Below, piece after piece: positions 54,987-64,000 of a stretch of DNA of 64,000 nt. The notes under the pieces are model-generated. The model had not been told where the DNA came from and ran no database searches. It saw only the letters and a program-made list of their open reading frames with translations. The position numbers and the translations under genes were made by a program. Numbering within the stretch: the stretch's first letter is position 1; each line of letters begins with the position of its first letter. The DNA comes from Anaerococcus provencensis (GTDB lineage: Bacteria; Bacillota; Clostridia; Tissierellales; Peptoniphilaceae): contig NZ_HG003687.1 in NCBI RefSeq assembly GCF_000312365.2, forward strand, positions 109,815 to 173,814. The letters are read 5' to 3'.

Positions 54987-57900
54987 ATGAAAAGGAACAT
55001 CAAAAACTTTTTGGTAAAAGCGTTTTCTATGTGTTTAGCTTTTATCCTAGTATTTCCAACTAACCTATTTGCAATGGGTTTGGATAATACTAAATCAAGA
55101 AAATACAAGGCTTCAGCTAGTATTATGGGACTAGCTCAGACTGATACTACAGGTCAAAATGACAATGAAGTCACAGACCAAACTCTATTAGAAACAGAAA
55201 TTACAAAAAAGGAAACGGATGAGTATCTAATAGAAAAATATGCAAGATTATCCAAAACTACTGGACAAATTGAATACATGATCAAAGTCCATCCAAAAGA
55301 TAAAGAATCTAAGGACATGGTCACCACAAGTTTTGCTATAAGCAAAAATACTGACCTAAAAGACTTGAAAATAGAAAAAATAAGTCAAGTACATAGTGAT
55401 AAAACACAGACAGAAATTAAATATCAAGAACAAAGACCATCTATCCTATATAACAACGATGCCTTTGAGACTCTAGGAGTCACAACAGATAAGGCGGATT
55501 TGGTCTATTACTTAAGCGCAAAATTATCAGAAGAAGCACTAGGAAAAATAGACGATGAGTCTCCTAGCATGGACCTTGATATCAACATAGCAGAAGCAGG
55601 TGCTAATTTATATCAAGATAGGTATGCCCTAAGCATAGACAAAATGGAAGTGGTAGGCGAAGATGGAGAAGATACTATCGAGACTCTAAAAGAAAAAGAA
55701 AATCCAACCCACCAAGTTAGTGCTATATATAAAGAAGGAAGTTCAAATCTACTAGGCGAAAATCCAGGAGAGATTACTTGGACTGACTTTATTCACGCTG
55801 ATGATGACAAAGAATTCACAACTGACATCAAGCTTGATGAGGCTCAAGATGCCACAGATGCTCAAATCAAAGTTGAATTCTACCAGGCTAATGAAAAGGG
55901 ATATATATTAAAAGAAGACTTCACAAAAGAAATTCCATTTACTGAAAGTCTCAAACTTCAAATCCCACTAGGTTTCATTGCCAAAGTTGAACTAAGAACA
56001 AAAGTTACAGAAAATAAAAAAGAATACTCTCTAAATCAAACCAAAATTCCAAACCCTATATATAAAGAAGAAAAGACAGAAGAAAGATCAGAAGAGGACG
56101 ACGCAGATCCTCTGCCAGAAGAATCTCCCAAAACAGAAGAATCAAAGGGTACTAGTAAAGAGAAGATCATACCAATAGACCCAGAAACAAACGAAGTAGT
56201 AATTGACCATTCTCTAGTTAGTGAAGACGACACAGAAGAAACAAAATCTGCCATAAACCTCAACAGAGATAGCGTCATCAACAATTTCAAAAACAATGAC
56301 AAGCTAAATCCAGTTATTGAAATCACAATCAATAACATTAGCTCTCTTTTCAACGCTTATAATAACGATGAGATGACCTACGAAGAATTCCTAGCAAATC
56401 TCAAAACACAAGCAAAAGACCTCTCAAAAGAAGACTTTGCAGAAATAGTAGAAGGACTCATAGCAGGACTCAACCAAGAAACCTACAAGGTAGCAAATAT
56501 GGACGAGGACCAATTACTAGCAGAAGTCTATGGAATAGAAGAAGCGGTAAAACCAGCGACAGAAGAACCTGTGACAGAAACAAAAGAAGTTGACACAGAA
56601 GAATCTTCAAATGCTGAAAATGACAATGTAGAAACAGAAACAACAGAAGACTTCAGAACACCAGAAGACAAGATCAAAGACAAGGCCCTAGAAAGCTTCG
56701 ATAAGGCCCTTGATCAAGTCAAAGAAGAAAGCAAAAAGCCACAAGATGACGACAGGTCATTTATTGGAAATATTTCAGAAGGCATCAAGGGAATCTTTGG
56801 CCAATCCAACTTCAATAAGGCAGATAAGGAACTAAAGGCAGCACTTGCAGAAGGCAAGTCCCTAGAAGAAATCCAAGCCCTATTACTAGACCTTGGCAAG
56901 AAATACGATTTAAACCGCAAAGACGAAGCAAGACTCATGGCAGACAACGAAGATGCCATCAAAGGCCTCATAGCAAGAGATGCTGACCAAAACTTCAGAC
57001 CAAGCATCCTAATGGCACAAAACGCAGACGGTATAAGCTCACTAAACGACAAGAAATTTACCATTAGAACTAGGTTTGATGCCTCTACAGTAAATGGTCC
57101 AATCAAAAAAGGACAATATTTCAGAATAACACTTGATAACAAATTAACAGTTAAGGATGAAAGCACTCTGAGTCCTATTGTATATCATGGTAAAACTATA
57201 GCTAAGCCAACTTATAATCATATAGAAAATTCTATTTACTATTATCTAACTGAAGATATAACTGAAGATTTAAATGTTCCATTAAGTATTCCAGTTGATT
57301 ACAATACTTCAAATATACCACAAGGCCAAAGCTTCGAAATAACAAATAAAGTTTCTGGTCTCGGTGTAACTAATCCTAAAGACCTCGCACCAGTTACAGT
57401 GGATGAAAATGGTGATGAAACTGGCATTTTGGAAAAAGGAAGAGATGATGTAGTCAAGATAATAGATGATAACGATGGTGGAAACTATAATTTTGACATG
57501 GATTTATATGGAAATCCTGTCATAGAAGATGGCCAAATGAAAGGTGTCAACTGGACCTTAAATGTTAATTCGTCAAAAGATTTGCTTGGACTTGGCTATA
57601 AGCTAAACATAACCACAGTAAAAGGATCAGGACTTGGTGACATTCAAAATGTAAAGCTTAATGGTAAAGATTTAGTTCTAGTTGATAATGACATTAAAGG
57701 TAGTCTTGGAATAGTTGACTCCAAACACCATGATCTTAAAGAAAACAATCAATCACTTTCATATACCTTCTATACACCAATAACCAATAAGCAAAAATCA
57801 TACATGATAGATACATCTATCTTGCTTAAGAATAAGAATAAAAATAAAAAGGGAGCTTTAAGACTCGTCCTAGATGAGGGTTATCCTCAAAATAAAGTAG

Positions 57901-60900
57901 AAGAAGCTACACCTACTCGTGTAGGCATGAACAATAGAACATCTATCCAAGGAAAATTCTTATCAGAGAGTACTGCTCAGTGGACAATAACAGATGGAGT
58001 TTGCTCAGGAGATGATGATAATGCTGGTCTACCTCTAGAAAGTAGAAGCTTAGAAGGTAACCAAACTATCAAGACCGGCAAATCTGCTGTATATGGCCTT
58101 GATGAATATGGTAAGATGGTCCAAATAGGAACAACAAAAAGCCTAACTAACATCCCTGCAAAAGAAACTGACCCATCAGGTAAGCAGGATATAGGAAATA
58201 TTGCTGTATATGAATTTAATACTAATCTTGATACAAATAAAGAACCAGATAGTTATAGTATATCTGGAGTAGAAATATCCAAATACAGAGACTTACCTAT
58301 AGACCAACACTGGAACCTTCCACAAGGCTACGAAAAAATGCCTGCTCAAGATATTAATGTTGTTGACAAAAGTGGGCAAACAACACTAGGAAGTGTTCAT
58401 GTAGATGCACAAGAAAATGCTAAGCAAAGACTTATCACAGTTCCTAATGCTAAATATTGGAATATTGATGAAAATGGTAAAGCAAGTCATATTGATTATA
58501 AAATAAAGCAAACTTTCCCAGATCAAAATGTAACTATAGACAATAAACAATATAAATATAACGAAAATACAAGTTATTGGAATTACCATAACGAGAACCA
58601 CTATATCCTAAACTCACTATTGGAGATAGACGATAAGAAGCCAGCTACTTTCAAAATTGTAAAGGTAGATAGCAAAACTGGTGATAAACTCCAAGGGGCA
58701 AGCTTCCACTTATTGGGATCTGGAGCAGATGTTGTGACAGATGCTAAAGGCGAAGCGACTTTTACAAATATAGCACCAGGACAATATACTCTTACAGAAA
58801 CAAAAGCTCCAAAGGGCTACAAACTAGATAGTGAAAATAAGACCATAACTATATCAGATAAGGGTGAAGTTAGTGTATCTGGTAAAAACGTCGATTTCTC
58901 ACAAGTAGCAGGAAAAACAGAAGTAGTAGAACATAACAATTATCCAAACTGGAAAGACTACATGAATGCTATGCATTATGGCAAAGTTGACGCCAATGGT
59001 AATGTAGAATTCTACCTATATCTAAAACCAATAGCTCCAAGACAAGGCGGACAAACTGATAGAAATACAAGACTTGATATTAGCATACCAGGAGGAAATA
59101 TTACTGATGTAACAGCTTACGACGTAGGACCAGGAAATAGAGCAAGTGTTAAATCTGCAATGGAGAGACAAGCTGCAAATAACTTACAACCTGGAAATAA
59201 TGTAATAAATGCCAACCACAACTATAAGATCACAGGTGCTCCAAATACAACTGAGTCTTACACAGGAAGAACTGGCTATCAAATCTACTTCCCTAAAGAA
59301 AGATTTGCAGGAGACTGGGGTTTCTTGGTAAAGGTTAAGGCTAATATTGGTCAAAATAATTCAGCAAACTTATATTATGATTGGCTAACTAATGAAGATA
59401 CAGCAAATCAAGCAAGTATACAAAAAGTTGTAAGATTAAGTAAAAATACAAGCGGGGCTGATGATAAGTCAACAATAACTATTAAAAATACTCCATTTGA
59501 GAAGAAACCAATAGAAGTTGTCAAATTTGCCAATACTTTTACTGATGGCAAGAGAGATAGACTTGCTGGAGCTGAATTTGTATTAAAAGATAGCGAAGGA
59601 AAGGCTATTAAGAATGTCTTTACTGATAAAAATGGTAAAGCAAGCTTTGGAGAACATCCAGAAGGGAAATATACTATCTACGAAGTTAAAGCTCCAGATG
59701 GATACGAGAAAAACGGAGTCTACTTCGAAGTAGAAGTTAACGCATCTCAAGAAGTATCCTACACTGCTCGTTTTGAAAACTCATCAGCTAGGCCACAACC
59801 AGGTCAAGATTACTTTATAGAAAAGGGAGAAGAAGTTGGAAACCCTAGTAATAATATAGTAACTAGTGTAAACCAATGGCTTGACTACAACGAAGGACAA
59901 GCCTACAGCCGTGGTGAAAGACCAAAGGTATGGGAAGCTTATAGATACGAATCTTTAAAATATCACGCAGATATTACCTTATCTAGCTCATCAAAAAACG
60001 AAAGATTTGAAATACAATTTGACCCTAACCTTGACTTCACACAATACTTTAATGGATTCCCAAAACTAAAAATTCATGGAAAAGAAGTAGCAGACCCATA
60101 CTTTAACTATGAGACTAATCTGTTAACTTATGTGTTTAATGATAAGACTGATGGAGGTCCAGCTACAGCTACTATCGACCTTATCGGTATGATACCAAGT
60201 AAATACTATGCTAAAAATACTGGCACTTATCCGTTTACTATAACTGTACAACCGAACCAAACAGGTATAACAGGTCAAAAATATGATAAAAACATTGAAG
60301 CCTTTTTTGACTCCTATGATTCAGGTCACAACGAGCCTGTACAAAACTACTACTTCAGAGAAATCTATGAAGAAAATGGACAGTATTATGTAGATGTAAT
60401 ATCCTACTACAACGTAATAGGTGATAGAAATCCTTATAAGAAAGTTGGTCAAAAAACCCTTAACTATAACTGGATAACAACTAAATTCCAAGGCGGAAAC
60501 ATTGCCAATTGGACAGGAGAAGGTACTGAACCAAGACAAGTGCTCGATAGGGTAAAAATCTATCGTACTGAGGCAAATGTCAGAGTAATAAACAATGAAA
60601 CTTTGATTAATGACTACATGCCATTGTCAATGGGCTACAATGCAGAACAAAATCCTAATATTTACAGACCAGTTTTCAATGCTTCAGTTGATCCAAATCA
60701 AAATGCGACAATATCACAAAATGGTATTACATTGATTTATGATAAGAACCAAATTAATCCAAATGGAAAGTTGATAGACGATAAAAATCAACCACTTAAG
60801 ATTAAAATGCCAAGTATTAATAATGGTGAAGGTTATGTTATTGAACAAAGATTTAGGATTCCAGATCTAGATGCTTTCAATAATAAATGGAGAGCATTTG

Positions 60901-63900
60901 TTATGAACAACGGCAACCTTAAATCAGCCTTCGCAAGTGGAGCTAACAAAAGTTTTGCAACAGGAGACCAAACTGGTGGAGAAACTCCGAAATATTACAA
61001 AGAAGATGTCGGTGTAATCAACAAGAAATACACACCAGGACAATTTAAGATAATAAAATCAAATGAATCCGATAAAAGCAAACTTGCTGGAGCTACATTT
61101 GAGCTTACTGATGCTAACAATAAAACTATCTACAGAACTTCAGATAATAATGGAGAACTTAGCTTCACAAATCTTGCTCCTGGCAAATACACGCTAAAAG
61201 AAACCAAGGCTCCTAACGGATTTACCCAATCAGAAAAAAGATGGGCAGTAAATGTTTATTCAGACGGATCAGTTAGAATAACTCAAATAGGAATACTTGG
61301 ATCTGATGAGTCATACTTTGGCAATAACGAAAATATAATCATCATGCCAGTATCTAATAAACCAAGTGGAGCAGACTTTCGTGTTTACAAGAAAGATTCT
61401 GACGGGAAACCACTTCAAGGTGCTAAGTTTGTTATAAAAAATAAAGAAGGCACTGAAGTTATTAAATCTGGCGAATCTAACGATAACGGTGTTGTAGAAT
61501 TCAAAGGTCTAACTCAAGGAACCTATATTATAGAAGAATCTAAAGCACCAGCAGGATACAATAAACTCAACAAAAAATGGGTTCTTGTTATAGGAGCCGA
61601 TGGAAGCAAAAAAGTTTATAACTATAGGGAAAGTTCTGGCGCATCAAATCTAAACTCAATCTTAGAAAAACCTAATGTTAATTGGGTTAACGTTGCAGGA
61701 AGATCTCTTGACGGTTGGAATTTATACGACAACAGATACACAGGCTGGACTGGAAATAACGTCGATCCATTTAAGCTTGGTACAAGAATTGTTGGTATTA
61801 ATAGAAAAGACAAATATGTCATCCAAAGATATGTAATAAACCCAGAAGCAGCGAGTATTGGTGCGACTTCTGCTACAATCCACAGAGAATTGCCAGAATA
61901 TCCAAATATGGACTGGTATAAGGGTGACGAAGTTTACCAAGTATTTAAACTTAACAAAGCTGTAACAGGAGTGATATCAGATATCAGACTTGCTGAGTAC
62001 GGTGCAAAAGATATTACAAAAGATGTTAAAAAAGGCGTAGACAATTCACGTTTTGGTCAGCCACCAAGACTAAAACTAGACTTCCCAGCAACTGATAAGC
62101 CATTAGTAATTGACATCAAAGTTCCATACAAGGAAGAATATGGTGGAGTTGGTACTGGTATGGATTGGACTGAAAATGGTACAACATACTGGAAGAGCGA
62201 CTACTACGAAAGAGCAAGTGTAATCAAAGAAGCATCTCCTGTAGTATCAAATGATGGAAATATCGTAGGTTCATATGTATCCGAAGGATCCTTAGATGTA
62301 ACAAATGAGTTCAAAACATTTGACTTCAAACTTAAAAAGGTAAAAGAGGGTTCTGAAGCCTCAGCAATCGAAGGTGCGAAGTTTAAGTTAACTGGACCTG
62401 GCGAAGGTGGAGAAGAAAGAGAAATTACAACTGGAAAAGATGGTATAATTTCCTTTGACAAACTAAGACCAGGAATCTACAAACTAGAAGAAATCGAACC
62501 TGCACCAGGTTATGAAAAATCAAACGTAGATTGGACAGTAAGAATAACATCTGATGGCAATAAGTATATCAAGGTTAATAAACAAACAGGTGTTACAGAA
62601 AATACTAATCTAGTTGATCCAAATGCTAACGGTACAAATTCCAACACACCAGTAAGAACTTTAGCTTACAGCAATCTTTTAGATAATAATAGAGGAATGT
62701 TAGCTAATAATAACTTAGCAAATGCTCCAAGCCTAAAATCTATGAGAGAATTTACCACTGGAGAAATATTAGCTGAAGACATACTAGAATTTTCAGATGA
62801 ATCAATCCCTACTCCACAAAGAGCGGCAAGTGATTGGCAAAAAGTTGATCCAAGTGCTTCTACTGGAAGAAGAGTTAATATTCAAGACAAGGACTTAGCA
62901 AGCACAAAAATCACTGAAATCAATAAAGTTGAAAAGAAGTTTAGGCAAGTTTTCTTACTCAAAGACGGTTCTTCTGATTCAAAAAGAGAAGTTCAATTCC
63001 ATAGAGAGCCAGAAGATTATGGTATAAGTTTAAATGATGGTGGTAAGACTACTTATAAAATTTATACAGTAGATCCTAAATCAACTTTGGATAATCCAAT
63101 AAAATTAAAAGATGTCACAAAAGAATGTACACAAACTTATCCAACACCATCTGGCAAAAAACAAAGGATTAAGTCTGAAATTCCAGCGAGAATTAGAGGA
63201 CATCTATATGTTGAAATAGAAACACCATATAATAATCAATATGGAGTAGGCTTAGGCGTTGATTATATTTATTCTAAGGGCTCAGGTCCTTGGGGTGATA
63301 TTTCAAGTCTATGGATTGCTGACTCATATGATAAAGAATCATCAATAAATAAGAACCTAGTTTCATCATATAATCTAAATATTACTAATGGAGCAAATGG
63401 TACTGTTACAGCAAATAAAACTACTGGAATTAAAAAAGACGAGCAAGTCACATTAACTGTTACTCCAAGCAATGAATACCAACTTGAAAAATTGACAGTA
63501 GCTGGACTTGATGTAACAAGTAAGGTGGCAGATGGAAAATATTCATTTACTATGCCAGCAAGTAATGTTGCAGTATCAGCTACATTTAAAGCAAAATTAT
63601 ATTCAGTATGGACACAAAGTGTAGAACATGGTTCTATTTCTGCAAGTCCAAATAGTAATCTAAAAGCTGGAGATAAAGTTACAATAACTGCTAACCCAAA
63701 TCCTGGCTATAAGTTAGAAAAGATAACTTATAACGATAATAATGGACAGGAACAAACTTTAACCTTAGATCAAAATAATCAATTTATAATGCCAGCCTAT
63801 AGCGTGGCACTTACAGCTCACTTTAAAGACGCACGACCAAGCTATAATGTAGAAGTAACTCAGCCTCAAACTGGTGGAACGATAAGTGCAAACCCAACAA

Positions 63901-64000
63901 GTGCAAAAGAGGGAGACATTGTTTCACTTTCTGCAACTCCAAGTGATGGATATCTATTAGATAAATTTGAAGTAACATATGGCAACGGACAAACTATTCA
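54987..64000 (+). CDS. Giant SpaA-domain surface adhesin, 5' part
   Basis: An open frame from ATG 54987 (GGGAGAGGG before it) runs off the window edge, at least 3004 codons. It has a signal peptide (FSMCLAFILVFPTNLFA), an N-terminal region related to the 52.2 kb protein (ITWTDFIHADDD, AQIKVEFYQANEKGY), and an acidic Glu/Thr-rich stretch at about residues 355-600. Large beta domains and at least five SpaA/Cna-B modules follow at about 1221, 1504, 2018, 2130 and 2446, each ending in the E-box form ETKAPxGY or close to it, which supports intramolecular isopeptide bonds. From about residue 2795 there are three InlB/Flg_new-type repeats (TVTANKTTGIKKDEQVTLTV, SISASPNSNLKAGDKVTITA, TISANPTSAKEGDIVSLSA). 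The cell-wall anchor, if any, lies beyond the window. Likely an exported adhesin. Confidence 0.9.
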   Translation, partial: MKRNIKNFLVKAFSMCLAFILVFPTNLFAMGLDNTKSRKYKASASIMGLAQTDTTGQNDNEVTDQTLLETEITKKETDEYLIEKYARLSKTTGQIEYMIKVHPKDKESKDMVTTSFAISKNTDLKDLKIEKISQVHSDKTQTEIKYQEQRPSILYNNDAFETLGVTTDKADLVYYLSAKLSEEALGKIDDESPSMDLDINIAEAGANLYQDRYALSIDKMEVVGEDGEDTIETLKEKENPTHQVSAIYKEGSSNLLGENPGEITWTDFIHADDDKEFTTDIKLDEAQDATDAQIKVEFYQANEKGYILKEDFTKEIPFTESLKLQIPLGFIAKVELRTKVTENKKEYSLNQTKIPNPIYKEEKTEERSEEDDADPLPEESPKTEESKGTSKEKIIPIDPETNEVVIDHSLVSEDDTEETKSAINLNRDSVINNFKNNDKLNPVIEITINNISSLFNAYNNDEMTYEEFLANLKTQAKDLSKEDFAEIVEGLIAGLNQETYKVANMDEDQLLAEVYGIEEAVKPATEEPVTETKEVDTEESSNAENDNVETETTEDFRTPEDKIKDKALESFDKALDQVKEESKKPQDDDRSFIGNISEGIKGIFGQSNFNKADKELKAALAEGKSLEEIQALLLDLGKKYDLNRKDEARLMADNEDAIKGLIARDADQNFRPSILMAQNADGISSLNDKKFTIRTRFDASTVNGPIKKGQYFRITLDNKLTVKDESTLSPIVYHGKTIAKPTYNHIENSIYYYLTEDITEDLNVPLSIPVDYNTSNIPQGQSFEITNKVSGLGVTNPKDLAPVTVDENGDETGILEKGRDDVVKIIDDNDGGNYNFDMDLYGNPVIEDGQMKGVNWTLNVNSSKDLLGLGYKLNITTVKGSGLGDIQNVKLNGKDLVLVDNDIKGSLGIVDSKHHDLKENNQSLSYTFYTPITNKQKSYMIDTSILLKNKNKNKKGALRLVLDEGYPQNKVEEATPTRVGMNNRTSIQGKFLSESTAQWTITDGVCSGDDDNAGLPLESRSLEGNQTIKTGKSAVYGLDEYGKMVQIGTTKSLTNIPAKETDPSGKQDIGNIAVYEFNTNLDTNKEPDSYSISGVEISKYRDLPIDQHWNLPQGYEKMPAQDINVVDKSGQTTLGSVHVDAQENAKQRLITVPNAKYWNIDENGKASHIDYKIKQTFPDQNVTIDNKQYKYNENTSYWNYHNENHYILNSLLEIDDKKPATFKIVKVDSKTGDKLQGASFHLLGSGADVVTDAKGEATFTNIAPGQYTLTETKAPKGYKLDSENKTITISDKGEVSVSGKNVDFSQVAGKTEVVEHNNYPNWKDYMNAMHYGKVDANGNVEFYLYLKPIAPRQGGQTDRNTRLDISIPGGNITDVTAYDVGPGNRASVKSAMERQAANNLQPGNNVINANHNYKITGAPNTTESYTGRTGYQIYFPKERFAGDWGFLVKVKANIGQNNSANLYYDWLTNEDTANQASIQKVVRLSKNTSGADDKSTITIKNTPFEKKPIEVVKFANTFTDGKRDRLAGAEFVLKDSEGKAIKNVFTDKNGKASFGEHPEGKYTIYEVKAPDGYEKNGVYFEVEVNASQEVSYTARFENSSARPQPGQDYFIEKGEEVGNPSNNIVTSVNQWLDYNEGQAYSRGERPKVWEAYRYESLKYHADITLSSSSKNERFEIQFDPNLDFTQYFNGFPKLKIHGKEVADPYFNYETNLLTYVFNDKTDGGPATATIDLIGMIPSKYYAKNTGTYPFTITVQPNQTGITGQKYDKNIEAFFDSYDSGHNEPVQNYYFREIYEENGQYYVDVISYYNVIGDRNPYKKVGQKTLNYNWITTKFQGGNIANWTGEGTEPRQVLDRVKIYRTEANVRVINNETLINDYMPLSMGYNAEQNPNIYRPVFNASVDPNQNATISQNGITLIYDKNQINPNGKLIDDKNQPLKIKMPSINNGEGYVIEQRFRIPDLDAFNNKWRAFVMNNGNLKSAFASGANKSFATGDQTGGETPKYYKEDVGVINKKYTPGQFKIIKSNESDKSKLAGATFELTDANNKTIYRTSDNNGELSFTNLAPGKYTLKETKAPNGFTQSEKRWAVNVYSDGSVRITQIGILGSDESYFGNNENIIIMPVSNKPSGADFRVYKKDSDGKPLQGAKFVIKNKEGTEVIKSGESNDNGVVEFKGLTQGTYIIEESKAPAGYNKLNKKWVLVIGADGSKKVYNYRESSGASNLNSILEKPNVNWVNVAGRSLDGWNLYDNRYTGWTGNNVDPFKLGTRIVGINRKDKYVIQRYVINPEAASIGATSATIHRELPEYPNMDWYKGDEVYQVFKLNKAVTGVISDIRLAEYGAKDITKDVKKGVDNSRFGQPPRLKLDFPATDKPLVIDIKVPYKEEYGGVGTGMDWTENGTTYWKSDYYERASVIKEASPVVSNDGNIVGSYVSEGSLDVTNEFKTFDFKLKKVKEGSEASAIEGAKFKLTGPGEGGEEREITTGKDGIISFDKLRPGIYKLEEIEPAPGYEKSNVDWTVRITSDGNKYIKVNKQTGVTENTNLVDPNANGTNSNTPVRTLAYSNLLDNNRGMLANNNLANAPSLKSMREFTTGEILAEDILEFSDESIPTPQRAASDWQKVDPSASTGRRVNIQDKDLASTKITEINKVEKKFRQVFLLKDGSSDSKREVQFHREPEDYGISLNDGGKTTYKIYTVDPKSTLDNPIKLKDVTKECTQTYPTPSGKKQRIKSEIPARIRGHLYVEIETPYNNQYGVGLGVDYIYSKGSGPWGDISSLWIADSYDKESSINKNLVSSYNLNITNGANGTVTANKTTGIKKDEQVTLTVTPSNEYQLEKLTVAGLDVTSKVADGKYSFTMPASNVAVSATFKAKLYSVWTQSVEHGSISASPNSNLKAGDKVTITANPNPGYKLEKITYNDNNGQEQTLTLDQNNQFIMPAYSVALTAHFKDARPSYNVEVTQPQTGGTISANPTSAKEGDIVSLSATPSDGYLLDKFEVTYGNGQTI

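Noticed and set aside
55154..63472. Several minus-strand frames of 60-150 codons opposite the adhesin
   Set aside because: The plus strand is a continuous frame with consistent SpaA and repeat modules; the reverse frames have no ribosome sites or domains.

Overview
The window looks like chromosomal DNA of a low-GC, Gram-positive anaerobic coccus, most likely Anaerococcus or a close relative in the Peptoniphilaceae. This is an inference from gene content and AT-rich codon use, not from a marker gene. Support comes from Feo iron uptake with a FeoB-associated Cys-rich peptide, flavodoxin, a class B sortase, a giant SpaA-domain adhesin, an anaerobic glycerol-3-phosphate dehydrogenase of the Firmicutes three-gene type, and a tyrosine T-box. 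No rRNA, tRNA, CRISPR array, phage or transposase gene was found.

Layout. 1-3766: tandem feoA, feoB and a small FeoB partner, then a flavodoxin/DUF3793 pair behind a Fur-box-like site. 3861-6497: a divergent set (class II aldolase, nucleoside phosphorylase, MtnA-type isomerase) that fits salvage of 5'-deoxyadenosine or methylthioadenosine. 6507-8233: a structured inverted repeat, then cysK-cysE. 8403-13308: two-component system plus a BceAB/Vnc-like ABC transporter. 13407-14858: tyrS under a T-box. 14915-19701: ArsR-like regulator and a heterodimeric ABC exporter. 19938-24282: metG (frameshifted)-tatD-rnmV-rsmA-glutaredoxin. 24545-25970: two related exported or membrane proteins of unknown function. 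26059-31903: ilvA-murE-flavoprotein-SAF oxidoreductase-esterase, tightly overlapped. 31970-32831: gene-free, GC-rich, repeat-laden DNA. 32945-38971: FAD oxidoreductase, acetyltransferase, helicase-nuclease, PadR, rRNA pseudouridine synthase, phosphoglycosyl transferase. 39045-44328: the glycerol regulon (glpP, glpK, three-subunit G3P dehydrogenase). 44366-47201: HAD phosphatase, glutaredoxin-like protein, sortase B, OGG glycosylase. 47322-52109: an unusual envelope cluster (binding protein-vWA, XpaC, second binding protein, TelA). 52168-64000: a secreted helical-repeat protein (frameshifted), an ORF-less group II intron, and a giant adhesin running off the end.

The items most worth a second look are: (i) a GC-rich structured motif present in three copies (32.41, 32.68 and 50.64 kb) whose stem shows compensatory changes, with an adjacent predicted three-way junction carrying two GNRA loops; (ii) the two orphan substrate-binding proteins with XpaC and TelA but no transporter; (iii) a compact group II intron lying directly behind a terminator, between two paralogous surface-protein genes; (iv) two genes, metG and the 52.2 kb surface protein, each broken at a run of eight A where nine would restore the frame, which may be a sequencing artefact, slippage or real variation; and (v) the putative deoxyadenosine salvage set.

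All functional calls come from reading motifs and remembered family features. No database search or structure prediction was run.
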